NCBI RefSeq assembly: GCF_000231115.1
Contig: NW_006889852.1
Coordinates: forward strand, 1-64,000
DNA: 64,000 bases
Reading direction: 5' to 3'
Origin: Vittaforma corneae ATCC 50505
Taxonomy: Eukaryota > Microsporidia > Nosematidae
The notes under the pieces were generated by a model. It saw only the letters and a program-made list of their open reading frames with translations, was not told where the DNA came from and did no database searches. Each line of letters starts with the position of its first letter. The stretch's first letter is position 1. The translations under genes and the position numbers were made by a program. Below are positions 1 through 10,001 of this stretch, piece by piece.

Positions 1-130
1 TCCTCCTGAGTTAATTGTAGTGTGGTTTTAATAATTTACTAAGAATCAAGGCAAAAGCATTTTATTAGATAAGTTTGAGTGTGTTTATTAAGTATATCGA
101 ATATGTTATCAAGCGCTCTACAACCATTTC

Positions 131-787
131 TCATGAGGATTGAGGAACGGATATACTACTTGGGTCTGCTGAAAATGAAGAAGACCCAGGAATAACAACA
201 GAGCTTGGGTTTATAGATAGTGAGGAGTACTCCGATCCATAATGCTGCGATGTAGCCGTAGACTTCTGTGCAGATGACGGCTGATGGATTAAGCTTGGAT
301 AAAGCGGCTGTGTGAAAGACTCAGAACTAGGATGTCTTGTTGAAGATGCAGATGGTTGGTGTGTCGATCTTGGATGCAATAATGGAGAATGGTATTGATG
401 TTCCGAAGAGTACGTTGGTATTGTGACTTTACTTGGCTCAAGCTTAGGACTACCTGCAACAGAAAAGGTCGAGCCTTCTCGTTGATGAGATGGTTTGAAA
501 GATGGAGTAGTACTATAGATATCTGACTGCGATGATCTGATGTATGGATTAGCCGTCCTTGTGGTGTAAGGATCGACTATGTTATGTGATCCATACCATG
601 TGTCAAGTTCATTTGGTTGATAGCTAGCTCCAAGTCTAATGCGGTTGCCGTAAGAGCCGCTGTCGCTTGTTCTTGAGCTAGAGTTCACAATGTAGAATAG
701 TATGGACAATGCACCCAGCAATACAAGTATTCCAACAGCAGCATGCAGACGTCTTCTGCTCTGCATCATTCCACTGTGCGCATTCAT
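131..787 (-). CDS. Signal-anchored Ser/Pro-rich surface-type protein A
   Basis: 218 residues. A short basic N-terminus with an arginine pair (residues 1-14) is followed by one hydrophobic segment at about 15-36. The rest is low-complexity, rich in Ser, Pro, Tyr, His and Gln. This is the layout of a type II membrane protein or an uncleaved signal anchor. The C-terminal half carries a recurring short motif: EPSKVTIP near the middle, NPSSVVIP and DPSSISVP near the end. The same motif recurs in the next gene (1139-1522), so the two appear to be diverged tandem paralogues. The ATG is preceded on the minus strand by CACCCATATA, a CCC-type start signal. No known domain is recognised. Exposure to the host or on the parasite surface is inference from composition and topology only. 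Confidence 0.7.
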   Translation of the reverse strand: MNAHSGMMQSRRRLHAAVGILVLLGALSILFYIVNSSSRTSDSGSYGNRIRLGASYQPNELDTWYGSHNIVDPYTTRTANPYIRSSQSDIYSTTPSFKPSHQREGSTFSVAGSPKLEPSKVTIPTYSSEHQYHSPLLHPRSTHQPSASSTRHPSSESFTQPLYPSLIHQPSSAQKSTATSQHYGSEYSSLSINPSSVVIPGSSSFSADPSSISVPQSS

Positions 788-1138
788 TATATGGGTGATT
801 TTTTGAAAAAATAAAGACTCCTTTTACAGTTGAGCGATGAGGATATTTTGATTAACAACTGCTTTGCAAACATATTCGACACACAAATGCTGTATCAGTG
901 GAATTATTGCACAGATTGAGTGTTATGCATTGCTAAGCTTAATATCATTGTGCTTCTTTAACTAGATGGCCAGCAGTTAATGTTCGCATCAAAATGGCCG
1001 TTTACAGCATTTGGTTTTACTTCAGTGTTCATTATAAAACGTTGATATAAATTACTACCTCATAGATATCCATACTAAACGAGTCTGGCTGCAATCAATT
1101 TATTACTCCACGGAAAACCATTGGCGAATAAGCATGCT
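788..1138. other. Intergenic region, no gene seen
   Basis: About 350 bases between two same-strand membrane protein genes. It contains the CCC start signal of the upstream gene and A/T-rich sequence. I see no RNA gene, repeat or further reading frame. Confidence 0.5.
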
Positions 1139-1522
1139 CTAACTTCGAGGTATTATTATTCTTGAAGGATTAACTTGTGGAACTGTTACTCTACTTGGGC
1201 TTATTGCCGTACGTGGATTCATTTTTGGCACAGAATAGCTAGTATTTGAAGATGAAAAATACGCTATACGTTGTGCTGGTGAATAGTAAGTTCTGTTGTG
1301 AGAAATGCTTGTGGTATTGCTATTGAGTGAGTTTTCTGCGAACTTCACATGTTTTGCTGGCCAAGACTGCTGACACTCAGATAGAGATGCGCTAGAACTG
1401 CTGGGATTGCTTTTGCTGTGTACTATTGTCAGTAGAAATATTATAAATACGAAACAAAGAGATAGCACTGACACACTAATGATAAAGTTTCTGAGCTGTT
1501 TTTTGCTTGAAAAAACTCTCAT
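1139..1522 (-). CDS. Signal-anchored Ser-rich surface-type protein B
   Basis: 127 residues. The frame is open a few codons further upstream, but only with a TTG; the first ATG at 1522 is directly preceded by CGCCCCA, so it is chosen. A basic N-terminus (RVFSSKKQLRN) leads into one hydrophobic segment at about residues 15-35, then a Ser/Asn-rich stretch with several possible N-glycosylation sites. The C-terminus has SPSRVTVP and NPSRIIIP, matching the motif in the neighbouring gene at 131-787. Function unknown; the shared motif and adjacency suggest a small tandem family. Confidence 0.7.
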   Translation of the reverse strand: MRVFSSKKQLRNFIISVSVLSLCFVFIIFLLTIVHSKSNPSSSSASLSECQQSWPAKHVKFAENSLNSNTTSISHNRTYYSPAQRIAYFSSSNTSYSVPKMNPRTAISPSRVTVPQVNPSRIIIPRS

Positions 1523-1627
1523 TGGGGCGAAAATCAACGAAAAATATCAAGGAAAATTTAAATAAAATCAAAATATAGCTGAATCAACACAGTAGTATTA
1601 GTTAGTTGAAAACAACCAAAACGATAT

Positions 1628-2131
1628 TTAATTGTTAAAGCCAAACGCCCTGGCATTTGCAAATTCTTCCTGGGTATATGGCGTGCTGCGATGCTTTATG
1701 TCCTCATACTCATATAGATGCTTAGGGTTTCGGGACGGTGTAGCTTTTACACTGCTTGGCTTTGGATTTACAGTCGGATTCGCTACGTTCCTTTGTTGGC
1801 TTCGTGCTTGATTTAATTTAGTTTGCTCAGATCTACTTCCCAAATTTAAGTAGTTTTGGTTGTCTTCAATCAACCGATTCAGTTGGTTTTGATTTGCTAG
1901 CTGTTCTGGATCATCACTTTCCTTGGTGGGATTTGCTGTTCCGTAGCACTTATACTCAAAACTGTATGTGTAACGGCTGCTTGGTTTAGAAAACGACGAA
2001 GCAGAGTCTGGATGAAAAGGCTTTTGTCTCTTTTGAGATCTAAAGCAGACACCTAATAGCATGGCAAAGGCAAACACACATGCGAGTAAAAGCAACATTA
2101 TTTTTCCATAATTTCTATACTTTGGCTCCAT
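1628..2131 (-). CDS. Signal-anchored low-complexity protein C
   Basis: 167 residues. The ATG is immediately preceded by GCCCC. The N-terminus is short, followed by one membrane segment at about residues 10-30 and a basic stop (RSQKRQK). The remainder is polar, rich in Asn, Gln, Ser and Pro, with a weak version of the motif of the two upstream neighbours (KPSSVKATP). The same topology and strand suggest it belongs to the same cluster of lineage-specific membrane proteins, but sequence similarity is slight. No domain recognised. Confidence 0.65.
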   Translation of the reverse strand: MEPKYRNYGKIMLLLLACVFAFAMLLGVCFRSQKRQKPFHPDSASSFSKPSSRYTYSFEYKCYGTANPTKESDDPEQLANQNQLNRLIEDNQNYLNLGSRSEQTKLNQARSQQRNVANPTVNPKPSSVKATPSRNPKHLYEYEDIKHRSTPYTQEEFANARAFGFNN

Positions 2132-2434
2132 GGGGCCATCAAGCTAAAAATTTTTAAAGCAAAAATAAGAGTAAATTTGGAACGGGCATAGACAGACTCT
2201 GAAAAATAGTTCGAAAGTAAATGATAATGGCATAAATATCAGACAATGCCCAGTAGATCATACGGCATTGGATGTGGCATGCTTGATGCAGCTCGTCTCA
2301 TTTTTCAAATATGCTAAAAGCATTAGTGGCTCCAGCACAAACCAAATGCCAAAACAAAACAACTAAAAATGAATCGCAGATTTAACGTTCTTTGATAATA
2401 CATTTATTTTACAAATCATATTTACAAAATTAAA
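2132..2434. other. Intergenic region, nothing recognised
   Basis: About 300 bases between two minus-strand genes. No tRNA, snoRNA boxes, repeat or plausible frame was found by eye. Confidence 0.45.
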
Positions 2435-3547
2435 CTACAATGAATAATCGCTATATTCTGACTCTGGCCTGGCTCTTCGATGCATTCTTTTTCTTTTTTT
2501 CTGTAAATTATGCGCTGCACTGATGTTTAAAATAGAACTGGCTATGCCATTCATAGCAACTCCTCTGATTCCAAACAGGTGGTCATCATTGAAAACACAA
2601 AAATAGTTATGATCATTCCTGCCATAAAACGGCTGATTAATTTGCATGTGTGAATCAGTGTTTTCGGCCTCACTGCACAGTAGTCTATTCATTAGACTCA
2701 CTTTTCTTCTATTTTTTGAAGATATCCCACGTGGTCTCGTATTGCGAATAGGCTGATGCTCTGATGGCTCATCAGTAGACGATTTAAAAATATAACGATA
2801 GGCAAAAGCTGTGGGTCTCTTATTTACAACATGACTACCTAGAATTGGTGCTGTTTGTCTTCCATTACTTCCGCCAGCCCTGCTGTGTCCAAAGCTGGGA
2901 GCAGCATTATAACCGTCAGAGTATTCATTGTTTAGCTGCCAACAGTCGTATTGAATGGACCCTTCAGATCCAAACGAAAGCTCTCGGGAGCATGGCGATG
3001 ATGATCTGTCACTATCAACTGCATTCCCTGTGCGTGTGTTAGATTCACCATCTATGCGAGCTTCTGATGTATTCTTGATTGAACCTATGAGCCACAGCCT
3101 CTTCTTAAGCATTCCAACATCCAGAAGGCTGGAGAACATACCAAGCTCATGACTCTTTTCAATACCAAAGTTCCTGCTAAATCTCTGGATTTCAGTTTCT
3201 TCTTCTTGTAACAACGATGATGCAGTTGAAAAAAGCACCTCTTCCTTACTCATACAAACTAACTTGCAATTGATACCCAGGGAAAGAAACGCATCTAGAC
3301 TTGTAAAGGGCGTGGCTGTTATCAGAACAGTCTTGGCCAGCTTTTGAGTTCTCTTGTATGCACGTATATCTTTTTTTAATGTCTCAACCACTAATATTTC
3401 ACACTCACAATCCTTGTGCAGATCCCTGGTGAAGAAGATCTTTGGCATAGCTTTTGGTAGACTGGATGAGAGAAGACTACAGTTTTCCATAGATATAAAC
3501 CTTTCCTTTAAGTAATCTGAGCTGAAAGTGTACAAGAAAAAAACCAT
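2435..3547 (-). CDS. Unknown protein, 370 residues
   Basis: I do not recognise this family. The start ATG at 3547 sits directly behind TACCC, fitting the CCC start rule. A second ATG 19 codons in would also give a soluble protein. The first ~160 residues look folded (alternating hydrophobic stretches, for example around TVLITATPF). The middle (about 165-215) is Ser/Asp/Gly-rich and probably disordered. The C-terminus ends in a strongly basic run, KKRKRMHRRAR, that could act as a nuclear localisation signal. No signal peptide or membrane segment. Possibly nuclear; that is inference only. Confidence 0.6.
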   Translation of the reverse strand: MVFFLYTFSSDYLKERFISMENCSLLSSSLPKAMPKIFFTRDLHKDCECEILVVETLKKDIRAYKRTQKLAKTVLITATPFTSLDAFLSLGINCKLVCMSKEEVLFSTASSLLQEEETEIQRFSRNFGIEKSHELGMFSSLLDVGMLKKRLWLIGSIKNTSEARIDGESNTRTGNAVDSDRSSSPCSRELSFGSEGSIQYDCWQLNNEYSDGYNAAPSFGHSRAGGSNGRQTAPILGSHVVNKRPTAFAYRYIFKSSTDEPSEHQPIRNTRPRGISSKNRRKVSLMNRLLCSEAENTDSHMQINQPFYGRNDHNYFCVFNDDHLFGIRGVAMNGIASSILNISAAHNLQKKRKRMHRRARPESEYSDYSL

Positions 3548-4878
3548 GGGTAGGCTATAGAAAAATTATATAAAGTTCAACCAATTTTGATACGTTTACC
3601 GCGCATCAAGCACATTACAAAGCTTAGCATACATCAAAATGTAAAATGCTTTGCTGTCAAATTATCCAAATTTAATAATGTTGAATACTCGGGATTGATC
3701 TCTGGCGAGCGGAGTCACTTAAAAATTTTACGTTTAGATATTGAGGTGACAGGATGATTTATGAATTGTGATTGCATCAGATTCACAAATATAATTCAAT
3801 GAAAATGATGCTTCTGGCAGTTTTATTTTTTCCATGTTCTAATTCTTAGTTTATACTTTTCTATTCTAGTCTACTTTTGAAACGGCAGTCTTTCATAGAA
3901 ATGATTGGCAGCGACAAAGCAAGGGAGCTGATAAAGACTGGTCGCTTGTGATTGCTGTGTCATTTCAGCAGACCAAAAGAGCGTTCTTGCTTACTTAAGC
4001 TGATTTTCGTTTGATTAAACGTGATTAGAAATACTAAATGAAATAAACAGTAAAACGAAAGTGCAGCTGGCTAAACTGAACACCAAGTTAAAACTAGGCA
4101 ATATTATTCTAAATCAAAATCTCTACAAGATATTTAGTCCATGTGCTTTGTTTTAGCAGCTTTGTCGTTGACTTTGATTAGTAAATTTAACCGATAGCAC
4201 GCCATGCAGTCTGCATTTGAGATAGGATACTCGACCACTTCTCCTTTGTATTTAAAACGTTTGTTTGGTGGCTTTTGTTATGGTTTCTTTCTTTTCTTTT
4301 ATTTGTTGCTGTCATTTGAATGTTTGATTAACTGATTGCTAAAAGAAAAAATTTTCAAATAAACTACTTACAGACGGATCAGAACGCTAAACTGATCTCA
4401 GGATTTTGTGAGTCAAGATGCCAACAAATAAATAAAAGTAAGCACGGCCAAAAGTCTATTCTACAGAACCATTTGGATCCAACGCATATAGCTATTGGCA
4501 CAGAATTTGCCAGTAAAAGATTTACCTGCAGATAAAACTTTTTGAAAATTTGTATACCGGTATTTTCCATTTTTAACATAAAATTTTTCAAGGCAAAAAG
4601 ACTAAAATTTTTACTTTTATATTAAAACTCAAATTAATAAACTGGCTTGCAGCCGTATTGCGTGTTGATCTCTACATTTTGGCTTTAGGTAGTTTAAATG
4701 TGCTTCAAAACACTCTCCTGTATTGTGAACACACGCTACTTTTCTATAGTACTACTACAGCTATTCTTAATCAATCTTACATTAAGCTTATTTAAAACTT
4801 TAATTAAAATTATCACAAGTTTTGAAATACAAGCCAAGGGCAATGTCGTGTAGAAACAATAAATATTTTGCTTAATAT
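3548..4878. other. Long gene-poor stretch
   Basis: About 1.3 kb, the longest sequenced gap between genes in the window. Frames are short and unconvincing; one of 70 codons at 4379-4591 on the minus strand has no CCC signal and no recognisable content. No tRNA fold or box C/D pattern was seen. It may contain a non-coding RNA or a decayed gene that I cannot identify. Confidence 0.4.
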
Positions 4879-7534
4879 TTATTCAATATCACTGTGCTCA
4901 TAGTTTACCACCGTTGTGTTGTCAAGGAAAAAGTGGTCTTTGATGTTCTCCATCAATGAACCCGACAGCATCACTCTTGCAATCCTAAACGTCTGTATCA
5001 CAACAATTGCAGTAAAAATCACGGGGATATACATGGACGTAAATGTAATAATTTTTGTATAAGCGATAAAGCAGAAGAAAACAGCCAGCTTCAATCCAAG
5101 GAAGGAGGCTATTTGGCGTAGAATGTGCAGCGCGGAATATGTGCTTATTGATGAGAATATGAAAACCGTCTCGAAGAATGTGGATGTAACAGTGGAAAGC
5201 GCATTTAGGAAAATAAACGCATTTGAGAACTCAGCAAACACATTGCGACTTGCGTTGACAATAACAAATATAATAGCACCTATAAATGGGAACACGCCGT
5301 TTGTATAAATTACCAAAAGAGAATTGTTGATGATCGACTTGGAGACTTGCTGGTATGTTTTGGTGAAAACATTAGAAATATACGAAGCCGTTGATAGGAT
5401 TAGGCAGGAATTGTATACAAATACAACAGGTCTTATCTTGTTTTTGTTTAAGGTTACAAGGCTCGAAAGAAGAAGAGACATTCTGAATAGAACATTGAAG
5501 ATCAAGCACGTGGAAACTAAACACAGAGCAAAGCTGAGTATTTTGAAGACTTTGAAATACTTTGGCTTGTAAAACACCGAGAATTTCTTACTATGGTTCT
5601 GTCCGTAATATTTGTCGATCCTTCTTTCCGTTATTTGGTAACGGGCAAAAATGTAGTCTTTTTCCAGTTCAGTCAATGAATTAATAAGGGTGGCTGAGAT
5701 CTTGTTGTTGCGAAGCATTCCATCTTCAAAAACAGAGCTTGTCTCACTCGCATTTTCTGATTCCTGGGTCTTTCCTAAGGCCATTGTCCTTTTTCGTATA
5801 GCTTCGTCAGTGCAAAAACTCTTTATTGTTCGATCAAAGTTGCATTCTTCGCCATTTTTTTTATTTTCAGTTTCCCTGTTTTTGACAATATTGTTGACTC
5901 TTTCAAGTATCTGCTCATATTTAGGATCTATATGTCGCACATTAACGGCCCACACAAGCCTTGATTTGTCTCGTATGCCAATCTTTTTATTGTACAAGTA
6001 GTTCTCGGCATCAAACGCTTTTGCAAGTGCCCAAACAATTGTTTCAAACAGGATTTGATAGAAATTTCGTGATCGAGGAGCCATTCCTGAAGAGAAGTAG
6101 GACTGATTTAAGATAGAAGAACGACCACAGTTCATCGTTGGTTTCAAAGCTAAAATCAAGGTGAATCCGCGACAGGCAGAATATCGAAAAGGGAAGTGCA
6201 GATATTACAAGAAAGCTGCCAGCCGTTCGGAAGATGAACTGTCTTGCTGTGAGGTTACAGCAATAGTCAACGAGGCAAGAGAATGATTCGTCCTTGAATA
6301 CCTTGGGTATCAATCCTGGCCGATATTTCTTTATTAGCTTTTGCTCCAGGTCTCTGCACATGTATGTAAAGATGCTGCCTAATACAAAATGGACGACAAC
6401 CGAAAGCCAAGGCTGCGAAAATGCGAAGATTGGTACTTCACAGTTGAAGGCTGCAGAAAATGAAAAGTGCGACAATACACCAACAGTGCAGATAACAAAA
6501 AATCTAGAAATAACGGTGATGAAGTACCATTTTATGAGATAATAAATGTTTTTGACTATCTGTGAGGACATGGTGATCTTCAAATTGTAGAAGATGAAAA
6601 TCAAAAAGATGAAAAATGAAGCAACACCCGACATCCTGAAAAAAAACGCCCTGATGTGAATCATCGACATAAAGTCAAACATCTTCGGAGCTAGCCTATA
6701 CACTATATCTGACAATCCGATTCTGCAATCAATAAGTGTCAGAATGTATCTGAAAACGGATGAAAAGTAGTAAACAAATGGATAGACGGCAGAAAAGATG
6801 CAAAGATGCCCCACAATCTTCAAGTCAGACTTGATGTTAGCTATTGTTGGACTTCTAAAGAAAACGTCGTTTAGATTGGCCTCTAATGTTATACTGAAAG
6901 GCTCAAGAATCTGTTCGTCAATTTCGCCAGAGTCTGAATTGTCTTGCTCTGCATGGCTTCGCATTGAAATAGTGGTGTCGTCAACAGATCTGCTTGAGAT
7001 ATCAGCAACTAGGTTCTGAAGAACAATACTACTCTGCATTCGTGCACGAAATGAAGAGATGCACTTAAGGGCCATATTGATGAGCATTGAGTGCAGAAGA
7101 TTGACAAGAGTAAATAGAAGGCCAATGAAGAATGAAGAATAGAGGGATGTGGTTGAATGCACATATTTCTGGCATATTGTAGAGTTAAAAGCAAAGATAA
7201 CCAGAAACTTGAGCGATGAGTACAAGAAGCAAAAAATATTGATAGCCCCGTGGAGCACTCCCTTGAGAGCAAAAAGAAGGATGTAATAGAATGGCACGTT
7301 CTTTGGCGTTCCTATTTTAAATTTCTTCTCAAATCTAAAAGAATAGTTGCAAATATCGCATTTCTTTGTTTTTGTGAGCTTTAACCACTCATTCAAGCAT
7401 TCGACATGGATAAACTTTAGAGATCCTTTGCATTTACATGGATGGATATACGGAGATTCCTCGTTGCAAGCCGAATGGCATATTTTGCAAGTTTTTTCGT
7501 TTTGTGCAGTAGTTTCTGCAGCACCAGAGTCCAT
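4879..7534 (-). CDS. Doa10/MARCH6-like RING-CH ubiquitin ligase, frameshifted
   Basis: Two overlapping minus-strand frames make one protein of about 885 residues. The ATG at 7534 follows GCCCCATCC. A RING-CH finger of C4HC3 type lies at the N-terminus: Cys16, Cys19, Cys33, Cys35, His43, Cys46, Cys59, Cys62, with the typical Trp50. Some twelve or more hydrophobic segments follow in both halves, matching the polytopic ER ligase Doa10/MARCH6, which ubiquitinates misfolded ER and soluble proteins. The first frame ends at 6044 and the second opens before 6159. The change of frame fits one extra base at an AAATTT run near 6061-6067. A large hydrophilic loop with KK/NN runs lies in the second half. 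Other polytopic RING-CH proteins are possible, but size and topology favour Doa10. Confidence 0.7.
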
Positions 7535-8556
7535 GGATGGGGCAAAATTGGCGTGAAATTGACATGTAAAAACAAGTTCCAAAAGGAAAACAGAATGTTC
7601 CGTGGACATATCATGAAGCGGCTTCGTATTTATGTTTTAATGCTCCATATTGAACTTAAAAGCATCAGGTGGTCTGTGTGGTAGCTAAAAAGTCGAGGCA
7701 GCCGAAGATATTTCTATCTTGGTCTTCCATATGTACGCAGATGTGAAAACTGATGTCTACAAGCTTTGAATGCTAGCAACAACGAAGAATGTGGGCATAG
7801 GCTTAGCACTGAAGAGAAGATCCCATTCAAAGCAGAGTGAACATTGGACGAACAAGTGCTTAAACATATGCAAAGCACCTGTTTGCATTTAGCTATCTAT
7901 AATCTGATCATTTTGTTCTAATCATCTTGTTGGGATGTATTTTCTCTTTGCCTATCATAGGCTATATTGTTGTAATGAAAGAAATTTTTGCACACCAAAT
8001 TTAATATTGTTGGAACACATAGTTTGAGTCGACTTGCAACAAACATCGATTTTACCAGATAGCGTTGAGACCAAGAACAGCATTCATGTTAAAACAAGTA
8101 TTTCAAAACCATACTTGTATATATTTTAGATGGCAACAGAGACCTAGAGATTCACGCCAATACTGGAGCCATTAAGAAATTTACGGGATGGCTCAGATGT
8201 CATGCCGTAAAAATGCTTCTAATTTAGATGGCCGCATGCTAATTAAAAGAATAGGAAAGGATATCTTATAAACGTGCTCGTTTAATTCTGTCTCTAGACT
8301 ATCTGGCCTTAGTCACCATAACACTGGAGCAAGGATTCATTCCAGAGCTGGTTTTACTTTCTTTATTTCCATTTTAATAACTGTGAAATGATGCATTATT
8401 TTCACAACAGTCAGCATTCTTGTATATGACATATATGTTTATGGCCCTGTGCTTAAGCCTCACTTTTAGCTTCAGCGGCAGCTTTATCTATTTTGGATGT
8501 TAATACCATGAATTGTTATTTTCCTCAAATTTTTATTTAGATGATTGCCCTCCCCT
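7535..8556. other. Divergent intergenic region
   Basis: About 1 kb between the divergent Doa10-like and RING-H2 genes. It must contain both promoters. A small inverted repeat (TGTGAAA / TTTCACA, about 8384-8407) is visible near the plus-strand gene. No tRNA, snoRNA or convincing frame was seen. Confidence 0.45.
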
Positions 8557-9669
8557 ATGATGCCAAAGCAAAGTACCGAAAACAGACAGGATAGTAACAT
8601 GATATTTATAGATGATCCTGAATTGAATGAAGAATACCCAATAGATTTTACAGATGTTAATTCGGATTCAGCAGGAATGATAACCATTCAGAGCTCTACG
8701 GAGGATGAAAACACCGTAATTGTGGATGAGGGCAGTTTAATAGAAGATTCCTTGTCCCATTCAAACCCTGTGTTCAATTCTAGCTTTGAAGAATACAGAA
8801 GTAGCTATGAGGGACAGGTAGACGAATATTCTAGTTTTGACAGTAGCGGTGGAACACTGTATAACGAGGAATATTCATTTGAAGACGAGTTTGATGATGA
8901 TTATGACGAATTTGAAGATGAAGAAGAGGAGAGCTACTATTTTTCTGATGATCTGGATGCAACTTTATACGACTATGATGAAGATTCTGAATATTCCGAT
9001 GAGGTCTATTGGGAAGAGACAAGCCAAATAGTTACAGGCATGAGGAGAGGAGAATTGAGTCGATTTCCTGAAAATGGAAACAGCACTGGTGCTGATAGAA
9101 ACGAAAGGCTTTCTGCAGAAAGCGAACCTGACGAGCATGAGTTGATAATTCTAGAGAGTAGGAATTCGGACCAGCTGTATCCGAGAGTAACCTATGAGTT
9201 AATTACAATGATCCTCGTACGAATGTACATGGCATATAACCTAGGTATTGGCGAGTATTACTCGATCTATGAATTTGACAGTTATCCCTATAATGATGTT
9301 AATATAGCTGACAAAATACGGGACTTTACCCCCGACGAACTTAGTTTTCTGAAGTCCAGAGTGTCGAGTATACTTATGAATGACATTAGAGATGTGTCAT
9401 CCGTACAGGCCCTGATCAGCTTGATTTCCATTGATGATATTGATAACATTAGTTTCTCATCCTTCAAAAAGACCAAATTTAAATCAACAATGTTCAAGGA
9501 TATGATCAATGTAGACGGAAAAAGCTGTGGAATATGCTACTGCGACTTCAGACCTTCCCACAAGTGTACATCACTTCAATGCCTGCATACCTTTCACACA
9601 AAGTGCATCAAAAAGTGGGTTGCCGTTTCTTGGTGCTGTCCTTTGTGTAGAAGAAAAGATATTGGATGA
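8557..9669 (+). CDS. Acidic RING-H2 finger protein
   Basis: 370 residues. The frame is open from a TTG at 8545, but the first ATG at 8557 follows CCCTCCCCT and is chosen. The first ~200 residues are very acidic and rich in Asp, Glu, Ser and Tyr, with no membrane segment. A helical region at about 205-310 precedes a C-terminal RING-H2 finger in the last 50 residues (GIC, CLHTFHTKC, CPLC with the expected C3H2C3 ligands). Such proteins are E3 ubiquitin ligases; the substrate is unknown. It is divergent from the Doa10-like ligase about 1 kb away; I see no evidence that they act together. Confidence 0.75.
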   Translation: MMPKQSTENRQDSNMIFIDDPELNEEYPIDFTDVNSDSAGMITIQSSTEDENTVIVDEGSLIEDSLSHSNPVFNSSFEEYRSSYEGQVDEYSSFDSSGGTLYNEEYSFEDEFDDDYDEFEDEEEESYYFSDDLDATLYDYDEDSEYSDEVYWEETSQIVTGMRRGELSRFPENGNSTGADRNERLSAESEPDEHELIILESRNSDQLYPRVTYELITMILVRMYMAYNLGIGEYYSIYEFDSYPYNDVNIADKIRDFTPDELSFLKSRVSSILMNDIRDVSSVQALISLISIDDIDNISFSSFKKTKFKSTMFKDMINVDGKSCGICYCDFRPSHKCTSLQCLHTFHTKCIKKWVAVSWCCPLCRRKDIG

Positions 9670-10001
9670 GTGTGCTATTTATTAATAAATTTGTGTTGTT
9701 GATATAAGCCTTAGTGAGCATTACCAAAGAGACCATTAGTACTGCTGATATCCACAAACACTACGCATTACATCTCCTTTGGAGTATCTGCAACAGGTGT
9801 AATTTTAATAACGTGGCCATTAAAAATCTATCATACTATCTGGTAATGCCGCAAGCTGTTTTAAAAGGGCTCTACCTTTATTGGTAGCTGTTACCCATCG
9901 ATGCCCTTGGAACAATACTTTCCGTCTGAGCTTTCTTCGATTTACATACAAGCTGATGAATCAAACACGTCCTGGATTTACTCCAAGCCTTGCTTATTTT
10001 A
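9670..10001. other. Convergent 3' region, no gene
   Basis: About 330 bases between the convergent RING-H2 and RecQ genes. An AATAAA lies just past the RING-H2 stop. Nothing else recognised. Confidence 0.45.

Noticed and set aside
4379..4591. 70-codon minus-strand frame in the long gap
   Set aside because: No start signal, no domain and composition like intergenic DNA.
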